Source of the DNA: Perca fluviatilis
Lineage: Eukaryota > Chordata > Actinopteri > Perciformes > Percidae
Direction: 5' to 3'
DNA length: 64,000 nucleotides
Assembly: GCF_010015445.1 (NCBI RefSeq)
Contig: NC_053129.1
Coordinates: 22,438,727-22,502,726, forward strand
Part shown: piece by piece, positions 36,238 through 49,990 of the stretch
How the letters are laid out: each line of letters begins with the position of its first letter
Numbering within the stretch: the first letter of the stretch is position 1
Notes under the pieces: generated by a model
Seen by the model: the letters and a program-made list of their open reading frames with translations, nothing else
What the model was told of the DNA's origin: nothing
Databases searched by the model: none
Program-made: the position numbers and the translations under genes

Positions 36238-36413
36238 TTTTAGGGGCATTTTTAGGCCTTTATTTCCACAGGACAGATGAAGACATGAAAGAGGAGAGAG
36301 AGGGAGAATGACATGCAGCAAAGGGCCGCAGGTCGGAGTCGAAACCGCTGTGTCAAGGAGGAAACCTCTATATATGTGCGCCTGCTCTACCAACTGAGCT
36401 AACCTGGCCCCGA
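36238..36413 (-). mobile_element. tRNA-derived SINE (minus strand)
   Basis: Read on the minus strand it begins GGGGCCAGGTTAGCTCAGTT, which contains a canonical pol III A box (TAGCTCAGTTGG). A B-box-like GGTTTCGACTCC follows, then GCATGTCATTCTCCC and a purine/pyrimidine-rich 3' region. This head-and-body layout matches an abundant tRNA-derived SINE of percomorph fishes as I know it. The extra T in the B box and the long body argue against a functional tRNA gene. Confidence 0.8.
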
Positions 36414-36841
36414 TCCATTCCATTCTTTAATGAGCAAAGAACATGTTGAGATGTTTATGCTCCTCTCTGCATTCACACTACAACAGTTTCCAAACATGCA
36501 GCAGTTGGGTAGTCCTATTTTGTCCTTATTTAATTTGGAGGAGCTTGGAGGACTTACGAAAGTTGCAATCCAAGACAAAAAAGTACAAATCTGAGGAGTC
36601 AAAATAACTTCTCAAGAACCCAGGCTATGGACATCAATACAGTAAAGTTTAACGTAGTTTGGCTTTGGCCATCTGGATTAAAAATTAGTTATAAACTGGT
36701 GCAATACAATTTTGACTTTGCATTGACACATAATTGTTGTCATGCTCTTTTAAGACCTATACGTTAGGTCTATGTTTAGATTCTCCATAAACGTGTGAGG
36801 ATAAAGTAAGCCCTAACATATGCCCTATGTGTAATATGGTA

Positions 36842-36910
36842 AATCAGAATCAGAAACAGGTTTATTGCCGATTAAGTTTTCACATGCAAGGAATGTAGTT
36901 TAAAAAAGAA
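36842..36910 (-). mobile_element. Possible LINE 3' tail fragment (minus strand)
   Basis: AATCAGAATCAGAAACAGGT followed by TTATTGCC and CATGCAAGGAATGTAGTTT is very like the common teleost retroelement tail that reads AATCAGAATCAG...TTTATTG; the GATTCT tail lies on the minus strand. The fragment is short and has no coding remnant. Confidence 0.5.
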
Positions 36911-37634
36911 AAAGTAAAGAATCACTAACATATTTGTAAAATATATTTGTTTTTAGAAAAGTCTTACAGCGTTTAAAATGAAGAGGATGGAATGTGCAAA
37001 TGTGTAGATATTCTAGTCATGCAAGACTATTTGTTAAATGTATTCCTGGGAATCGAACTTTGCTCTCCCTACTGTTGTAAGTAATGCTCCTGTAGTGACT
37101 CCTGGCTTAACGAGGAAAACATTCCTGCCTGTGACAACAGGAAGGGAAGAGACGTGAGTCATGATTCATTTACTAAAAAGGTGATGCTGCTGCTTCTAAT
37201 ACCACCTCCCTGCTTTCAGCTTGCAATTAAAGATCTTTTTTTGTTTGTGGGGGTTTAAGGTGAAAAAAACTTTGCAGGGGCTAACAGCTCTTTTTAAAAT
37301 GTACATCACTATCCAATCAATGAAGAGCTGTTTGTGTTGAAATGAAGGACTTCCTGCCTCTTATCTTAAAATCCATTTTATGTGATTCATTCTGTGAGTA
37401 CATTTGCCACACAACATCATGATCTCTTCTTATGGACTCTCAGCAGAGGTAATCATGCAGATTAGATTACACACAAGAGATCATTCATTTCACACCTCAG
37501 CTTCCATTGAGATGTAGATACAGACATTGTAAATACACAATATTGTGAGATACTGCATATCTTCCATTCAGTATTTGCATTCTGGAGAGAGCATTTCCTG
37601 TATAAGTTATCCTTACAGAATAGCAGTGTTGTGA

Positions 37635-37895
37635 CCAAGTCATGTTTGCTCAAGTCCCAACTCCCAAGTAAGTGTCAAGTCATTTGTCATTAAGACAAGT
37701 GAAGTCCCAAATCAAGTCACTTTTTTTTTTACACGCAAGATAAAGCACTTTTACTTGAGGATCCGGTCTTTATAAAGCAAAATAAAGGTATTAGTCTGAT
37801 CAGAATGAGTCCCCAAAGGACAAACAAAGTTGAGGTTGTACTGTAGTCTTGAGTTGACTCGTCCAAGTCCAAGTCCCCAAGTCTCAAGTCCACAT
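37635..37895. repeat. CAAGTC-rich dispersed repeat
   Basis: Carries many copies of CAAGTC/AAGTCC (for example CCAAGTCCAAGTCCCCAAGT at its right side) on both flanks of a less repetitive centre. This resembles a common fish repeat built from AAGTC units. The class is not determined. Confidence 0.5.
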
Positions 37896-37899
37896 CTCT

Positions 37900-40800
37900 G
37901 CAGAATACCAAATGATCAATGATTACTAAGGCATAGGGTTTGAAGAAAGTTATTAACAATGGAGCTGCAGTAAAAATAGTGCATCATCCATCCTTAAGTT
38001 TAATCAAACTTATTTAGTATTATCATCATTTATCTCAGGTATCACAGTGCAAGTGTATGTGTGTTTCATGAGTTTCTATTAGCTTTGAGTTGTGATCCAA
38101 AATAGGATATGAAGGTCAGACTGATCCAGACTCACCATCCAGACTTAATCAAAGTCCTGAGGGTTCCCTTGGAAACCATCTGACAGGGACAAGTAGAAGC
38201 AAACAGAATATAAGAAAAACTGAAAGAAATACTGTCAATTCAAATGCAAACACATGACAGAATAAATCAATAACTCTGAAAATAAGAGGCTGTGCCATGG
38301 CACATACAGCTATGCTTTTCAGTTGAAGAAACATGGATCCACAATAATACAACTTACAAGATAATGGTATGGTTGTGCATGCCACAAAAGCATTGTTAAC
38401 GTTGTTTTACTCTCTCTTTTTTGGTTCTTTCTTACTCCGTCATCTTCATTTCAGCCACTGACCCTCAACCACAGAGACCAAACCCGTAAATCCCCCAGTG
38501 AGGGTCAAGATGACAGTGCGGATGTCTTTTCCTTTCGCCCTGCACTAATATTAACCTCCGCGACTGCTCAATGTGCAGCACGGTTTTGGGTTTATTAAGT
38601 GTGTGCTTGAATGCTGTAGGCTACCTGTACTTGAAAGGGGATGTGCAACGGGAAAGCCTCAGTATCCCAGGCTTAATGAATTTAAACTTGTAGAGACTGT
38701 TTTGCAGAGGTTGACACTGAGAATGAACCCAGTACCAGATACATAAGGGAATTAGGATGCAATTAACAAATGAATGAGTGAATGTTAATTTTCACAAAGT
38801 TTACACTGCCACCAAGTGGGTAAAAATCATTTATGCAGGTTTAAGTAAAACTGCTGTTTTCATGCACACGTGCTGATAAGCTAAACCTAGCACACCCGCT
38901 AATGTAACATGTTAATGCTACACTGAGCTAGTATGGTGGTTTATAAAGGTTTTGTACTGATACAGTATGACTATTTTACTGTTGCTGGTGACTAACCATT
39001 ATCTACTATTGTGGTATTCTATTCCAGATACCATACAACTTCTCATACAAACATTCAAACAACAAAGTTTGGTGTGGGATCGAGATTCCTTGCTTCCATC
39101 TCTATGGCTATCTCTCTGACTGGAGACCAACTGCAGATGAGGAGCTGGCATACAGATATTAAGGAATACTCATTTCAGTCCTGATAAATGTAATATACAG
39201 AAGACTAGGTGCACAGGAAAAGATCATCATACGGAGGGGGCTTCTTTACATTTGGTATTCTAATTGCATTCAGCACATATTAGTTGTGTTTTGACTCCTC
39301 TCTAACAAGTACTTTGAACATTTCGCTGCCAGCTACCACTGGACATATTTCTTTAGATCAAAGCCTTCGCAACGTTTACTATAAAAACAGCACAGCATTT
39401 CATCTCCCCATGACCGAGATGGCTTGATAAGAACAAAGCAACAGACCAAAGCACACCCAATGGGACAGCTTTTAGAAACTGGCTGCTTTCATTAAAATAT
39501 ACAGTATTACAACATGCAGATACATATGAGACATAATACAGCGGACAGCAAGCTCTGATGTAGTTTTTCCACCCATTCCAGCTTTTAATAAAATTAATCT
39601 AGCAATATTTGGCGCTTTTTTTTTCTGATAACTTCGATTTTCTTTTCTTTTGTGAAGCTCTGGGCCTCAAGGGGAAATATAAGCTGTAGTTCACTACAAT
39701 AGCCTTTGCTATTTCTGTAGTATTTTACAGCTTAATGTGAGCAAATCTCTCCTTCAGCTGAGCAGCAGAGACTAGAAAGCGGCAACGATGTCATCTGGAG
39801 ACAAAAGGTAGGAGTCTATGAAAAAACTGATTTTACAGAGGTATAGGCACACTGATTCATAGACGTGAGTAATTCATTCAGACAAATAATTTGGATCTGA
39901 TAACTCAACAAATATTATCAAAGAGTATCACTAGATGACATCATCATTTTGATTCTCAGTACTCCGAGTAAAGCAGCCGCTTTTATGTATGTGCACGCTA
40001 CAGGATTAGCATCTTTCTGATAGCATAATGTTTTACCATAGTTTATTTGCCATAACAATCTTTACTAAATATTAACTATACTCTAGTTGCCTCGTGCAGA
40101 TATTTTAGAAATCATTTTGGAACTGCTGACATAAGAAAAAGTCAAAAAACGATCTTCCAGGTTTTGCAGAATAGTCTGGCAATAGCTCTGCTACAGTGCC
40201 GTTCTTAATACTACCACCAGATGATGCCAAAATGAGGGATTTTTAAATCTTACACAGCATGGCTTTAATTTAAAGGATCTGCAACAGGACTGTGTTTAAA
40301 ACTCCATGGATGGTGCTAATGAAATAGTTATAACCAACAACAGTATCACCTCTGCTAAAAAAAAGGCACCTTGCAGCTGAAGTTTTCAGACATACGTTTG
40401 TGGGATTTTTGCCAAAGATACCAACACAGAACTAGCTATATAACAAAGAAAAAATACAATATTAACACTGAGATAATTTTTAACACAGTAAAGTATACTC
40501 ATGGCATCCAGATTTTAATGCATTGTATGCATTTGTGATCATTCACGGTGAATTATTTTTATGACAGAGAAATGTAATTTTGGTGGCACATCAGTGAATG
40601 AATGGATGCCTGAAGTGGCTCTGCTTAAGAGGTACTTCAAAGATTCTAATTATTATAAGTAATGCAGGACTACTAATGAAGCCAGTTGCTTAAATGAAAA
40701 TTTAGGGCAGGCCAATTAGAAAAGTGCTTCCTCAAGAGACTTGGTGGGTGGCAAATTATACTACTGCTCTTGGGGTCTTTCACAAAACCTAACACTAAAC

Positions 40801-41875
40801 CCAACAGAGATGTTGCAATTGATTGCTCAAAAACAGACTTGGGTTGTCCCTCGACAGCAGTTCAATAGTTGATTGAATATTCTGTGAAAGATTCACCAAC
40901 TGATTTTGTTACAGTGCCCAATAACTTCCCCAAATCTCTCAACAAAGCTGGGACAATGTTACAATAAAATGGCTTTATTTCTAGCACTGGCATATTTTGG
41001 GAAATAGATCAAACAAGTGGAATATTTTAATTATAGATTCATGTATTCTGCTAGCTTTGGGGGAGTTTTAAAATTAGAAATTGGCAGCATTGCGGTTATT
41101 TCCATTGGTGTATGTCTTGTATTGTTATCTGTTTAAACATTGTATTCTTGTGTGTTAACTTTAAAAATAATGCACTGTCCATACCATACATTGTGGACAC
41201 AGTAACACTTCGCAATGTTGTACGTTGTTAATGTTAATGCTGCTACCAAAGAATGAGATGGGAACAAAGTCAGGCAACTGACTGAATGAATAGGTAACAA
41301 GGTGTTTCCAAATCAAGGATATATAATTCATGGTAATTCATTTTACATCACGCTGCTTAATTTTAGCTGTGTCTCACTGGTTCCTCGAACTCTGTAAGTC
41401 TGGCACTCACCACTAATGAATCGTTCCAGATTAACTCTTTATTATGTACATAGTTAGCTTTTGTCTCCTCATATCAAGTGGTGTGTCATATTGTAAAATA
41501 TAAATATGCATAATGTATGGTATTATTATTACCCATACAGATTTGAGAGTAAAGATAAAAGTGGGAGGGTTGACAGAAGTAGGCATTCCCTCTGATTGGC
41601 AGGTTGGGTTCAGGCACTTGAGTCTTTCCCTGCATTTCATCATATCATTCATTATTTTTAATGAAAAAGGAAATAATGATAGTAGGCCTACTTGGATCCC
41701 CTTTAGCCTATTATGTTTTAAGATGGTGACCATATGGGAATACATTTCAGTGGAATTGTACCACGTACGATTTAATGTGACAAATAAATGTTGGTTAATT
41801 GAGTAATTGATATGTTTGTCGAACACTCATGAAACAAGTGAAAAAGCCATGACTATATTACCAAACCCAAATACA
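37900..41875. other. Intergenic DNA between ripply and mrap2
   Basis: About 4 kb of AT-rich DNA. In human, CYB5R4 lies between RIPPLY2 and MRAP2; no frame here resembles a cytochrome b5 or reductase exon. Frames at 41431-41826 on both strands have no motif. A stretch near 40190-40265 (CTACCACCAGATGATGCCAA) may be a repeat fragment. Confidence 0.4.
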
Positions 41876-41877
41876 TC

Positions 41878-42397
41878 CTCAGGCTACATCCACACTAATA
41901 CGTTCTGGTTTAAAAACGCATATCTTTTGCTACGTTTATGCCTCCCGTCCACACTACTACGGCATTTCTATGCCCCTAAAACTGGTGACCCTATTTAAGT
42001 TTGGGAACTCGCTCTGTTGTCTGGACGGGTAAAAATGAAGACCTTTGAAAACTACAATGCATGTCAGTCAGTCTTATTGGCTAGATGGGCTTACATACCG
42101 TTCAGTAACAGTTCCACCTCGTCATTGCTCCAAGCAAAATCCCTTGTCTTACTTATTGCTGTTGTTGTTCTTTCTCCAAAATATTTTTTGTATTATCTAC
42201 TTATAGGCGGACTGGCAATCTGGCAGTTAGGCTACATCCATGATTTTCAACCGCAGAGTAAAAGGCAGGCAATCTGCTTCCGCATGCCCATTGTATGCAA
42301 ATGTTGTTGTCAGACGTGTTAAAATGGAAGGAGATCATTATTGAATGTTTTTGTTTCAAAAGTCCATTTAAAAATGAAAGGTTAGATGTAGCCTCAG
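41878..42397. mobile_element. Putative nonautonomous DNA transposon (hAT-like MITE)
   Basis: Terminal inverted repeats CTCAGGCTACATC (41878-41890) and GATGTAGCCTCAG (42385-42397) match at 12 of 13 positions. The inner left side reads CACACTAATACGTTCTGG and CCGTCCACACTACTACGG, the wording of an abundant teleost element. No transposase coding is seen. Superfamily assignment is tentative because I cannot define a target-site duplication. Confidence 0.6.
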
Positions 42398-42779
42398 ACT
42401 AAATGGCTTTTACATTTATCTATTTTTTACATTTTTCAGACTCTTGTGCGTAAATATGTAAAATATTTACATGCACAAAATTATATTAATATTTCACACA
42501 CCCAAGCACACTCTCATTGAAATGTAGTCTTCTCTAGAGATCAACTGATGCTATGTACAAATTAAGTATTATACTTGGTTTCAATACAAATACACACCTC
42601 CTCATTCAGCCTATTGAAGGAAACCATGCAGCATCTTCGCCCCCAACACCGCACTCCGTGACTGGTTAGGATTTTTTTTTTTTTTTTTGCAGTGTAATCT
42701 CAGTATCTCAGGGAGTGAGTGAGCTAATAGTATAGAGGATGCTGGGTGATGGAGATGGGGATGCGTACCAAAAGGCTGC

Positions 42780-43072
42780 TGCTTTTCTAACAGGACTCAC
42801 ATGAGGATGAATGGAGCTTTGGCGTAATGGTAAAGCGACGGATTTCCCTGCTCTTCATAGCCTTTTTGGCGCGTTGTGGATGACGGACATAATATAGAGA
42901 GTTGTTTGCGGAATTCCCGGAATTCACAGGCTGCATACTTGTTTTCAACAGCACGGAGAGGCTCACATCCCTGGAGATTGTGGTTTGTAAACTTTATGGA
43001 TTTACAGAAACATCGTGCATTTCTATAGTGTCTTTTTTGCTGGGTTGATTTCATTTGTTTTGTGCTGTTAAG
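42780..43072 (+). other. mrap2: Candidate mrap2 5' noncoding exon
   Basis: Higher-complexity sequence ending in a strong donor (TTAAG|GTACGT, exon end 43072), 20 bases before the putative MRAP2 start codon. The same AG could instead serve as an acceptor (TTTGTTTTGTGCTGTTAAG) for an exon starting at 43073. The 5' boundary is not determinable. Confidence 0.35.
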
Positions 43073-43092
43073 GTACGTAAAATCGGTTTGAA

Positions 43093-44878
43093 ATGTCCAA
43101 CTTTAACAACCGGAGCCAAACCAGCACTAGTAGCATGTTTTTTTATTTTCTCTCTCTGTGTGTGTGTGTGTGTGTGTGTGTTTTTCACAGGGTTTCTTAC
43201 CTTTACTGCTGTTAATTAGTAATGACTCATTACCCCATGCACATTTCACTCCTTGATATCTTTATTGCTGCAGCTGGTGACACGCGCTACCTGCTACTCA
43301 ATAAACAAAATGATGGAAGTATTTTTCATGCAGCACGTGTACTGGCATTTTGAGGTGAAGAGAGATGGTTTACTCATCAAATGATAACTGATTTTCTTTC
43401 TTCTCTGACATTTCAGACTCCATCGTAATCGGCTTCTGGGTTGGACTTGCTGTGTTTGTCATTTTCATGTTCTTTGTGCTCACTCTGCTCTCAAAGACAG
43501 GAGCGCCACATCAAGAGTGAGTATAATAGCAGGTCTACATCAGGCCCATTTTCCATCTGGCCCCATGGGGATAGTTTCAGCACCAAGGAGAGCTCCAGCA
43601 TTTCAGCTCTCATCTCATCTCATCTCATCTCAGAGCTGGGGCAGCTTTCATGTCTGAGGGTGAGCTCCTGTTGCGTAGGCAGAGAGACAGGACTGCAATG
43701 AGCTACAGGGACGCATTTGCTATTCTGACAGTAGATTAAGTTGTAAGGCATTTTAATTTGGGTAGGTCAGTGGTTGTTCTCATATATAGAACGTGGGGAG
43801 GTGGGGCGGTGATGGCGCAGTGGATATGACACATGCCTTTGGCGTGGGAGATCTGGGTTCGAATCCCACTGCGATACATCAACCAATGTGTCCCTGAGCA
43901 AGACACTTAACCCCTAGCTTCCCCAGAGGCGTGCGACTTCTGACATATATAGCAATTGTAAGTCGCTTTGGATAAAAGCGTCAGCTAAATGCCATGTAAT
44001 GTAGGACTTTATTGTGCTTTTGTGGAAAGCTGCTATTTGACTTTGATGCGAGCTTCATATAGCCATAGGCACATTGCCTTCACATGTGAAGATCAGGAGT
44101 GGAAGTTGGAGAGAAAACACTTAGATAAAAGGTCAGATTGAGTATGCCACTGAGGTTAATCCAAGAAGAAATAGGGCATTTATTGGCTGGCTGTCTTTTC
44201 CCTTTGTTGTCTTTTTAAGGACAGGGTGCTGGGATGGTTTTATATTAATTACCAGACACAACTGTGAAAAGACAAGCAATCTACAGAAAAGTTACAGGTT
44301 CATACAGGACTAAAATGACAATAAAAGCCCCTGATATTTTCAAAGCATTTTCCTGCTTCAATCTCACTTCACTGCTGCGATCTCTCTTTCTCAACAGAAA
44401 CCCAGACTCTGCTGAAAAGCGCCATCCACCAAGCAGCTGTCTAGTAGACATCCACACTCCTCAGGACGAAAATGACAAAGCCTTCTCTCGTCCGTTGTTA
44501 ACGGGGTCTCGTTCTTATTTTCATTTCTACATTAATAACGAGGAGGATCAGCGTCAGGGGAAGCAAAACCCAGAGGACAAGAGAGTTGGAAAGCACAGCG
44601 GGGCGCGAGCCCAGCAGCGGACCAGAGGAATCAGCTCCTCTGGGATGGATGAGATGGAAGAGGATGTTGAGGAAGCTGAGGGACACCAACCTCTCAGGGG
44701 ACTAATAGAGGAGAGTCAGGCAGACAGAGAATGTTCCTTCTTTTCCCACTTCAACATCCCTAACTTTGTGAACTTGGAGCACAGTTCAACACTTGGAGAG
44801 GATGATCTGCTATATGAGCCCTCTGTCATACTGGAGCGCCAGTCTCAATCTCAGGATGCTCACCGTGACATCCACTGA
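43093..44878 (+). CDS. mrap2: Melanocortin-2 receptor accessory protein 2 (N-terminal coding part uncertain)
   Basis: Single-pass, dual-topology accessory protein of melanocortin and other GPCRs that modulates MC4R signalling and energy balance (family knowledge). Certain exons: 43417-43516, encoding SIVIGFWVGLAVFVIFMFF and VLTLLSKTGAPHQ, the nearly invariant membrane helix; and 44398-44878, encoding ENPDSAEKRHPPSS through SYFHFYINNEED, FNIPNFVNLEHSS, GEDDLLYEPSVILE and the stop. Donor and acceptor phases fit (GA|A giving E). The membrane exon needs a phase-1 upstream exon. A putative start at 43093 gives MSNFNNRSQTST, resembling the MRAP2 N-terminus with its N-glycosylation site (NRS), but the usual aromatic (Y/W/E) and PVSFEGLKAH segment does not follow. 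A weak donor at 43130 would join it in frame directly to the membrane exon. Missing exon, assembly collapse or real loss are all open. AATAAA is at 45594-45599. Whether this is mrap2a or mrap2b is unknown. Confidence 0.88.
43157..43181. repeat. (TG)n microsatellite beside the putative mrap2 start exon
   Basis: About 12 TG units starting 28 bases after the weak donor at 43130. A place where short-read assembly could collapse. Confidence 0.95.
43609..43633. repeat. (CATCT)n short tandem repeat
   Basis: Five CATCT units in the last mrap2 intron. Confidence 0.95.
43798..44004 (+). mobile_element. tRNA-derived SINE in mrap2 intron
   Basis: It has an A box (TGGCGCAGTGG, 43813-43823) and a perfect B box (GGTTCGAATCC, 43856-43866), the latter followed by a tRNA-unrelated body (TGTCCCTGAGCAAGACACTT, AACCCCTAGCTTCCCCAGAG) and a tail ending TAAGTCGCTTTGGATAAAAG, CGTCAGCTAAATGCCATGTA. 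This composite is a widespread teleost SINE. It is not a tRNA gene because the acceptor stem does not close. Confidence 0.85.
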
Positions 44879-45600
44879 GTCTGTTTATACGAAGACATCA
44901 CAGGCATGGACATAGTGTTATTGTTAAATTACATGGCCATTTGTGATCTGATGGGGAAAACACACACACGTCTGACACACAGCTACCTTTTTTCCTAAAA
45001 AGTGTCTCTTCTTGGAGAGTTTTAGCCTTTTCAGGGAGCATACATGTAGATCAACAAGCAAAAGGGCAAAATTCCATACTAAGTGTAACTCAGTTATAAG
45101 ATGAGATTTATTCCTGAATGTAAAATTGCCTCTCAAATGGTACGCTTTACTGTGAGTACTAGGTTACTCTGAAATGGATGCAGCTGTATTGTGCCTGGAC
45201 TAGATGTCTTTCCAAACAAAATGAGAGGAGTGGCTCACCAGGGAGAGATGCTTGGTACAATTAATTCTGCTATTATTGCTGTCTTGCTTTCTTGTGCAGT
45301 TCCGTACAATGGACATTATCTCCCCAGCAGGACACGGATGCCAGATTAAAAGCATGGAATTCAATAATGTTTGTTCTAAAATGAAATACCCTCTATTAGA
45401 AAAGGTGAAATGTACTTTAACCGTGGGATTAGTACCACAAAATCAAACGTATCATTACAGGGTAGGTAACCTAAGACCTTGGATGACAATGTGATATAAT
45501 ACTTTTGTATTACTATGAACATAGTGGAGGGATATAGCAACTAAAGAGCCACACATTTCCTTTAGGAGTTGGAGCTGAAAGGTAATGACTCAAAATAAAT
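44879..45600 (+). other. mrap2: mrap2 3' UTR
   Basis: Runs from the TGA at 44876-44878 to a canonical AATAAA at 45594-45599. No other coding potential is visible; the frame at 45252-45494 has no motif. Confidence 0.55.
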
Positions 45601-48060
45601 GTTTATATTGCTCCGTATTTACTGGATATGTAAAGTAAGTATTTGCTAACACATGTCAACTTCAAGTTGATAATATGTCAATGTGGTGTTTCAAGTGGCC
45701 AAAAAATGAATGAATGCAGGTTTGAGTCTTCAGACAGTGTAGCAGAATATCTGTATTTATAGGAGCACTTGTGTAAAAGGATTAAATTAAAGTGATGTTT
45801 GGAATTGTCCTTATTTGTTGATAATATATTTAATGTCTATGTAGATTTGAGATAGGGAATAAGACATACAAACTGTTTTACTAAGCAGTGCTGCACTCCG
45901 GTCTGGGTCTTAATTCATGTAGAAATCAAATTTGAAAAACACAGCCCATTAACAGGACGTGTCAGGGAAAATAAATGTTCGAGCTCAGTCTTCTGTCCTC
46001 TGACATAGCTCATGTTCTTAAAAAGGTGGGCAGGTGGGACCAGGCTGAAATGTGATTAGCTAGTTTCTGAGAAATATTGGCAGGGAAGGCTTTCACAATT
46101 TAGTCAGTGTTCTTTTTTCTGTACCAAGCGCACCAACAAGGAAATTATATGCTCTTGTTTTTTCTGAAATAACAAATTTTTTCAATTAGCTTTTTTCTTA
46201 CCAATGAAATGTCATGGCAGCTGACATGTGGAAAAGTGCTCGAGATCAGTTATAAAACTCACACGGTATTAAACAAGTCATGCCAAATTTTCCTTTCTTC
46301 CTCGCCCTTTTTCTCCTCTTTTTCTCTTACTAAGTGCAAAATACATTACTTCACAAATATTCCTGCATTTATGCCTTCGTCTCTGAGGAAAATGGATCCA
46401 AGCGCCATTAATCGCAAGCATCATTTAGTGCGCAGTTAGCGCTGAATGAGGAGCAGCAGAGTTCACACAGTGTAAAATAAGAGTGGGCAGACAGCAGGTG
46501 AATGTCTGATTATGTAATGTAAACATTAGCACATGTGACTTAGACTTTCTGACTACAAGTGAAATGTGTAAGATTCCTCTTCGGGTGGGTGTGTTACCCC
46601 CCCCAAACAAGCTGAAAGACCCAAGGAGACCTGTGGGGTAACACTGCAGAAAGGGTACATTCATTACTCCTTATTTTTTTTAATGGCAACTAAAATGATT
46701 TACACATCATTAGAGATAGTTGCTGTGGTGAAGGACTTAGTGGCATGGCAATAAAAGAGGGAGCAGCAGTGAATCACATTCTTATTTATCTTCTGAATGA
46801 GGGGGTATTCAGTCAAACTGTCCCCTGTGCGTTCCCAAAGACAAATAAAGCTGACAGGTTGTTGTTGTTGTTTTTTTTTTAATAGGAAACTGTGTGTACA
46901 TCTAACTCAGTGTGACTGTCAATCTAGCTCTCCTTTAATGTGGCCTCATAACTTTATTCACACCCAGTCTATACATGCAGGAATGACATGCTGTCGATAC
47001 CAGGCTCCACATGCCTCAGTAGTTTAGCTCTAAACAAGTTCCACCCTCCCCCCTCCCCCGATTCCTACAAGGATGTAGTGAACATCAACAACCAGGGGAG
47101 GGGGCAATGGAGTTATATCAATTCAACACAGAAAGTCTTCCATTTGCTCTTTTTCCTAAATGCCCCAAGGCGGTCTCTGTAGGCATTGTGGCTCGTGGTG
47201 GTGAACTGCAATGACGCTTCAACAAATGTCTGAGAGGGAGAGGCGGAGGAGGGAGAAGGGAAAACATTAGTGTTTTGTTGAAGCAGAAAATTCTCTGGGA
47301 TGGTGGGTGTTCAAAGGAAAATGTCAGTCTAACCGAATTACATATTTTAGTTGCAAGAAAACAAGACACAACACATTTCAGGCTGTTATGATCTGAGCAA
47401 GGGCAATGTTGTAAAATATCTACATGTCGACATTAACCACTGCTTTTTTAGCCGTATGGGTTTAAGAGGGTTAAACAACCAAGATGACAGCTGGATGTGT
47501 TGTCTGAGAATAAGTGCAGCTTCTTCTCATCAGTCAGCAGATTGGGCTAATGTGGGCTAAAAGACAACGAATGGAACCGCTGATGAATCACTGAACCTAC
47601 CTGTACACACAAGATTCAACATCTCTTCATGTCTCTTTCTGCACCCAGGTGTTTAGTAGCATGTGGGGGGGGAGATGTAGGCCATTTATTACAACTAAAA
47701 GCTTGAACACACTTAACTTGTTCTTACATATGTTTTGGCTTTCTTATGGTTTTGTGAGGAAAAACCTACAGTAAAGGGATCCTGCTGGCCACACCTGCTG
47801 CCACACAGCTGATTGGTACCTTCCTGCACATCTTAGTTTTCTATATTGGACACTTAATAGTTCATTTTCTCCTCATTTCATTTTGACCTTTTAACATAAT
47901 GCACAGCAGCAAACATACATGAGGACACATAGCTTTTGTTTCATAGAACACGTTGATGTTCTTTAGTTTCTATTTGTAGTGCACACATTTAGTTAACTAA
48001 ATAGATATACTTGCCTTCAGCCATTCTAGTTTCTATTTCTTTGAGTTACCAGTGCTGATG
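45601..48060. other. Intergenic DNA between mrap2 and crybg1
   Basis: Short frames on both strands (46209-46439, 46425-46664, 47118-47369) have no domain. Nothing recognised. Confidence 0.4.
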
Positions 48061-48061
48061 G

Positions 48062-48610
48062 TGCCGCTGTTGGTTGTTGCACCTAAACATAGACAGTATA
48101 TAAACACACCTAAATGAGCTGTTAAATACAGGAAGTGGCCAATCAGAATGTACCAAGTGCCTGCCACATCACGGGGAGTTAGGTGAGATTCTACTTCAGA
48201 GATTTTGTTTCTTTCTTTAGAGTATATTAGTTTGTGTATATGTTTGTTTTGGTTAATTACTAAATATAGGATATTGGAAATACTGATGGACTAATTGCCC
48301 GGTTTCATTTTATTTGTAATTTATTGTGTAGTGTGTTTCTTTGTGTTACCCATTTGTTTGAGAAATGGTCTCATCAGCCATTATATGTTCCCCTATGTGG
48401 TCAGCTTTTGTAATCAGTTTAGTCTGTTTAGTCATCTTCTGTTTATGTTATTATAGCCTGAGTTTAGTTCTGTTTAGGTAACCCCTTTAATGAGCACAGA
48501 TCTTTGTTACATATTTTGTAAATGGTTTGCTTCATTTATGGGCAAATAAAACCCTCTTTTTTGGAAAATCCACCTGTGACTCCTCATGCCTGCCAGCTCA
48601 GTACCTCACA
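48062..48610 (+). mobile_element. Possible solo LTR
   Basis: The arrangement suggests an LTR: a CCAAT-containing upstream part (GTGGCCAATCAGAATG, about 48135-48151), a poly(A) signal with tail context (GGGCAAATAAAACCCTCTTT, about 48540-48560) and a U5-like stretch (GTGACTCCTCATGCCTGCCA). No clear TG...CA ends, direct repeat or gag/pol coding could be identified, so this is tentative. Confidence 0.22.

Positions 48611-49990
<1,380 letters not shown>

Noticed and set aside
37900..42700. Search for cyb5r4, which lies between RIPPLY2 and MRAP2 in human.
   Set aside because: No frame on either strand shows cytochrome b5, CS or reductase motifs.
43331..43354. A stretch reading QHVYWHFE between an acceptor-like CAG and a donor-like GTGAAG upstream of the mrap2 membrane exon, faintly like the W-x-Y-E core of MRAP proteins.
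   Set aside because: Spliced in phase 0 it would force a stop in the next exon, and in phase 1 it contains a stop itself; the similarity is limited to two or three residues.
43801..43875. Functional tRNA gene with perfect B box.
   Set aside because: It continues into a SINE body and cannot form a proper acceptor stem. The tRNA-like head at about 36340-36413 was rejected for the same reason.
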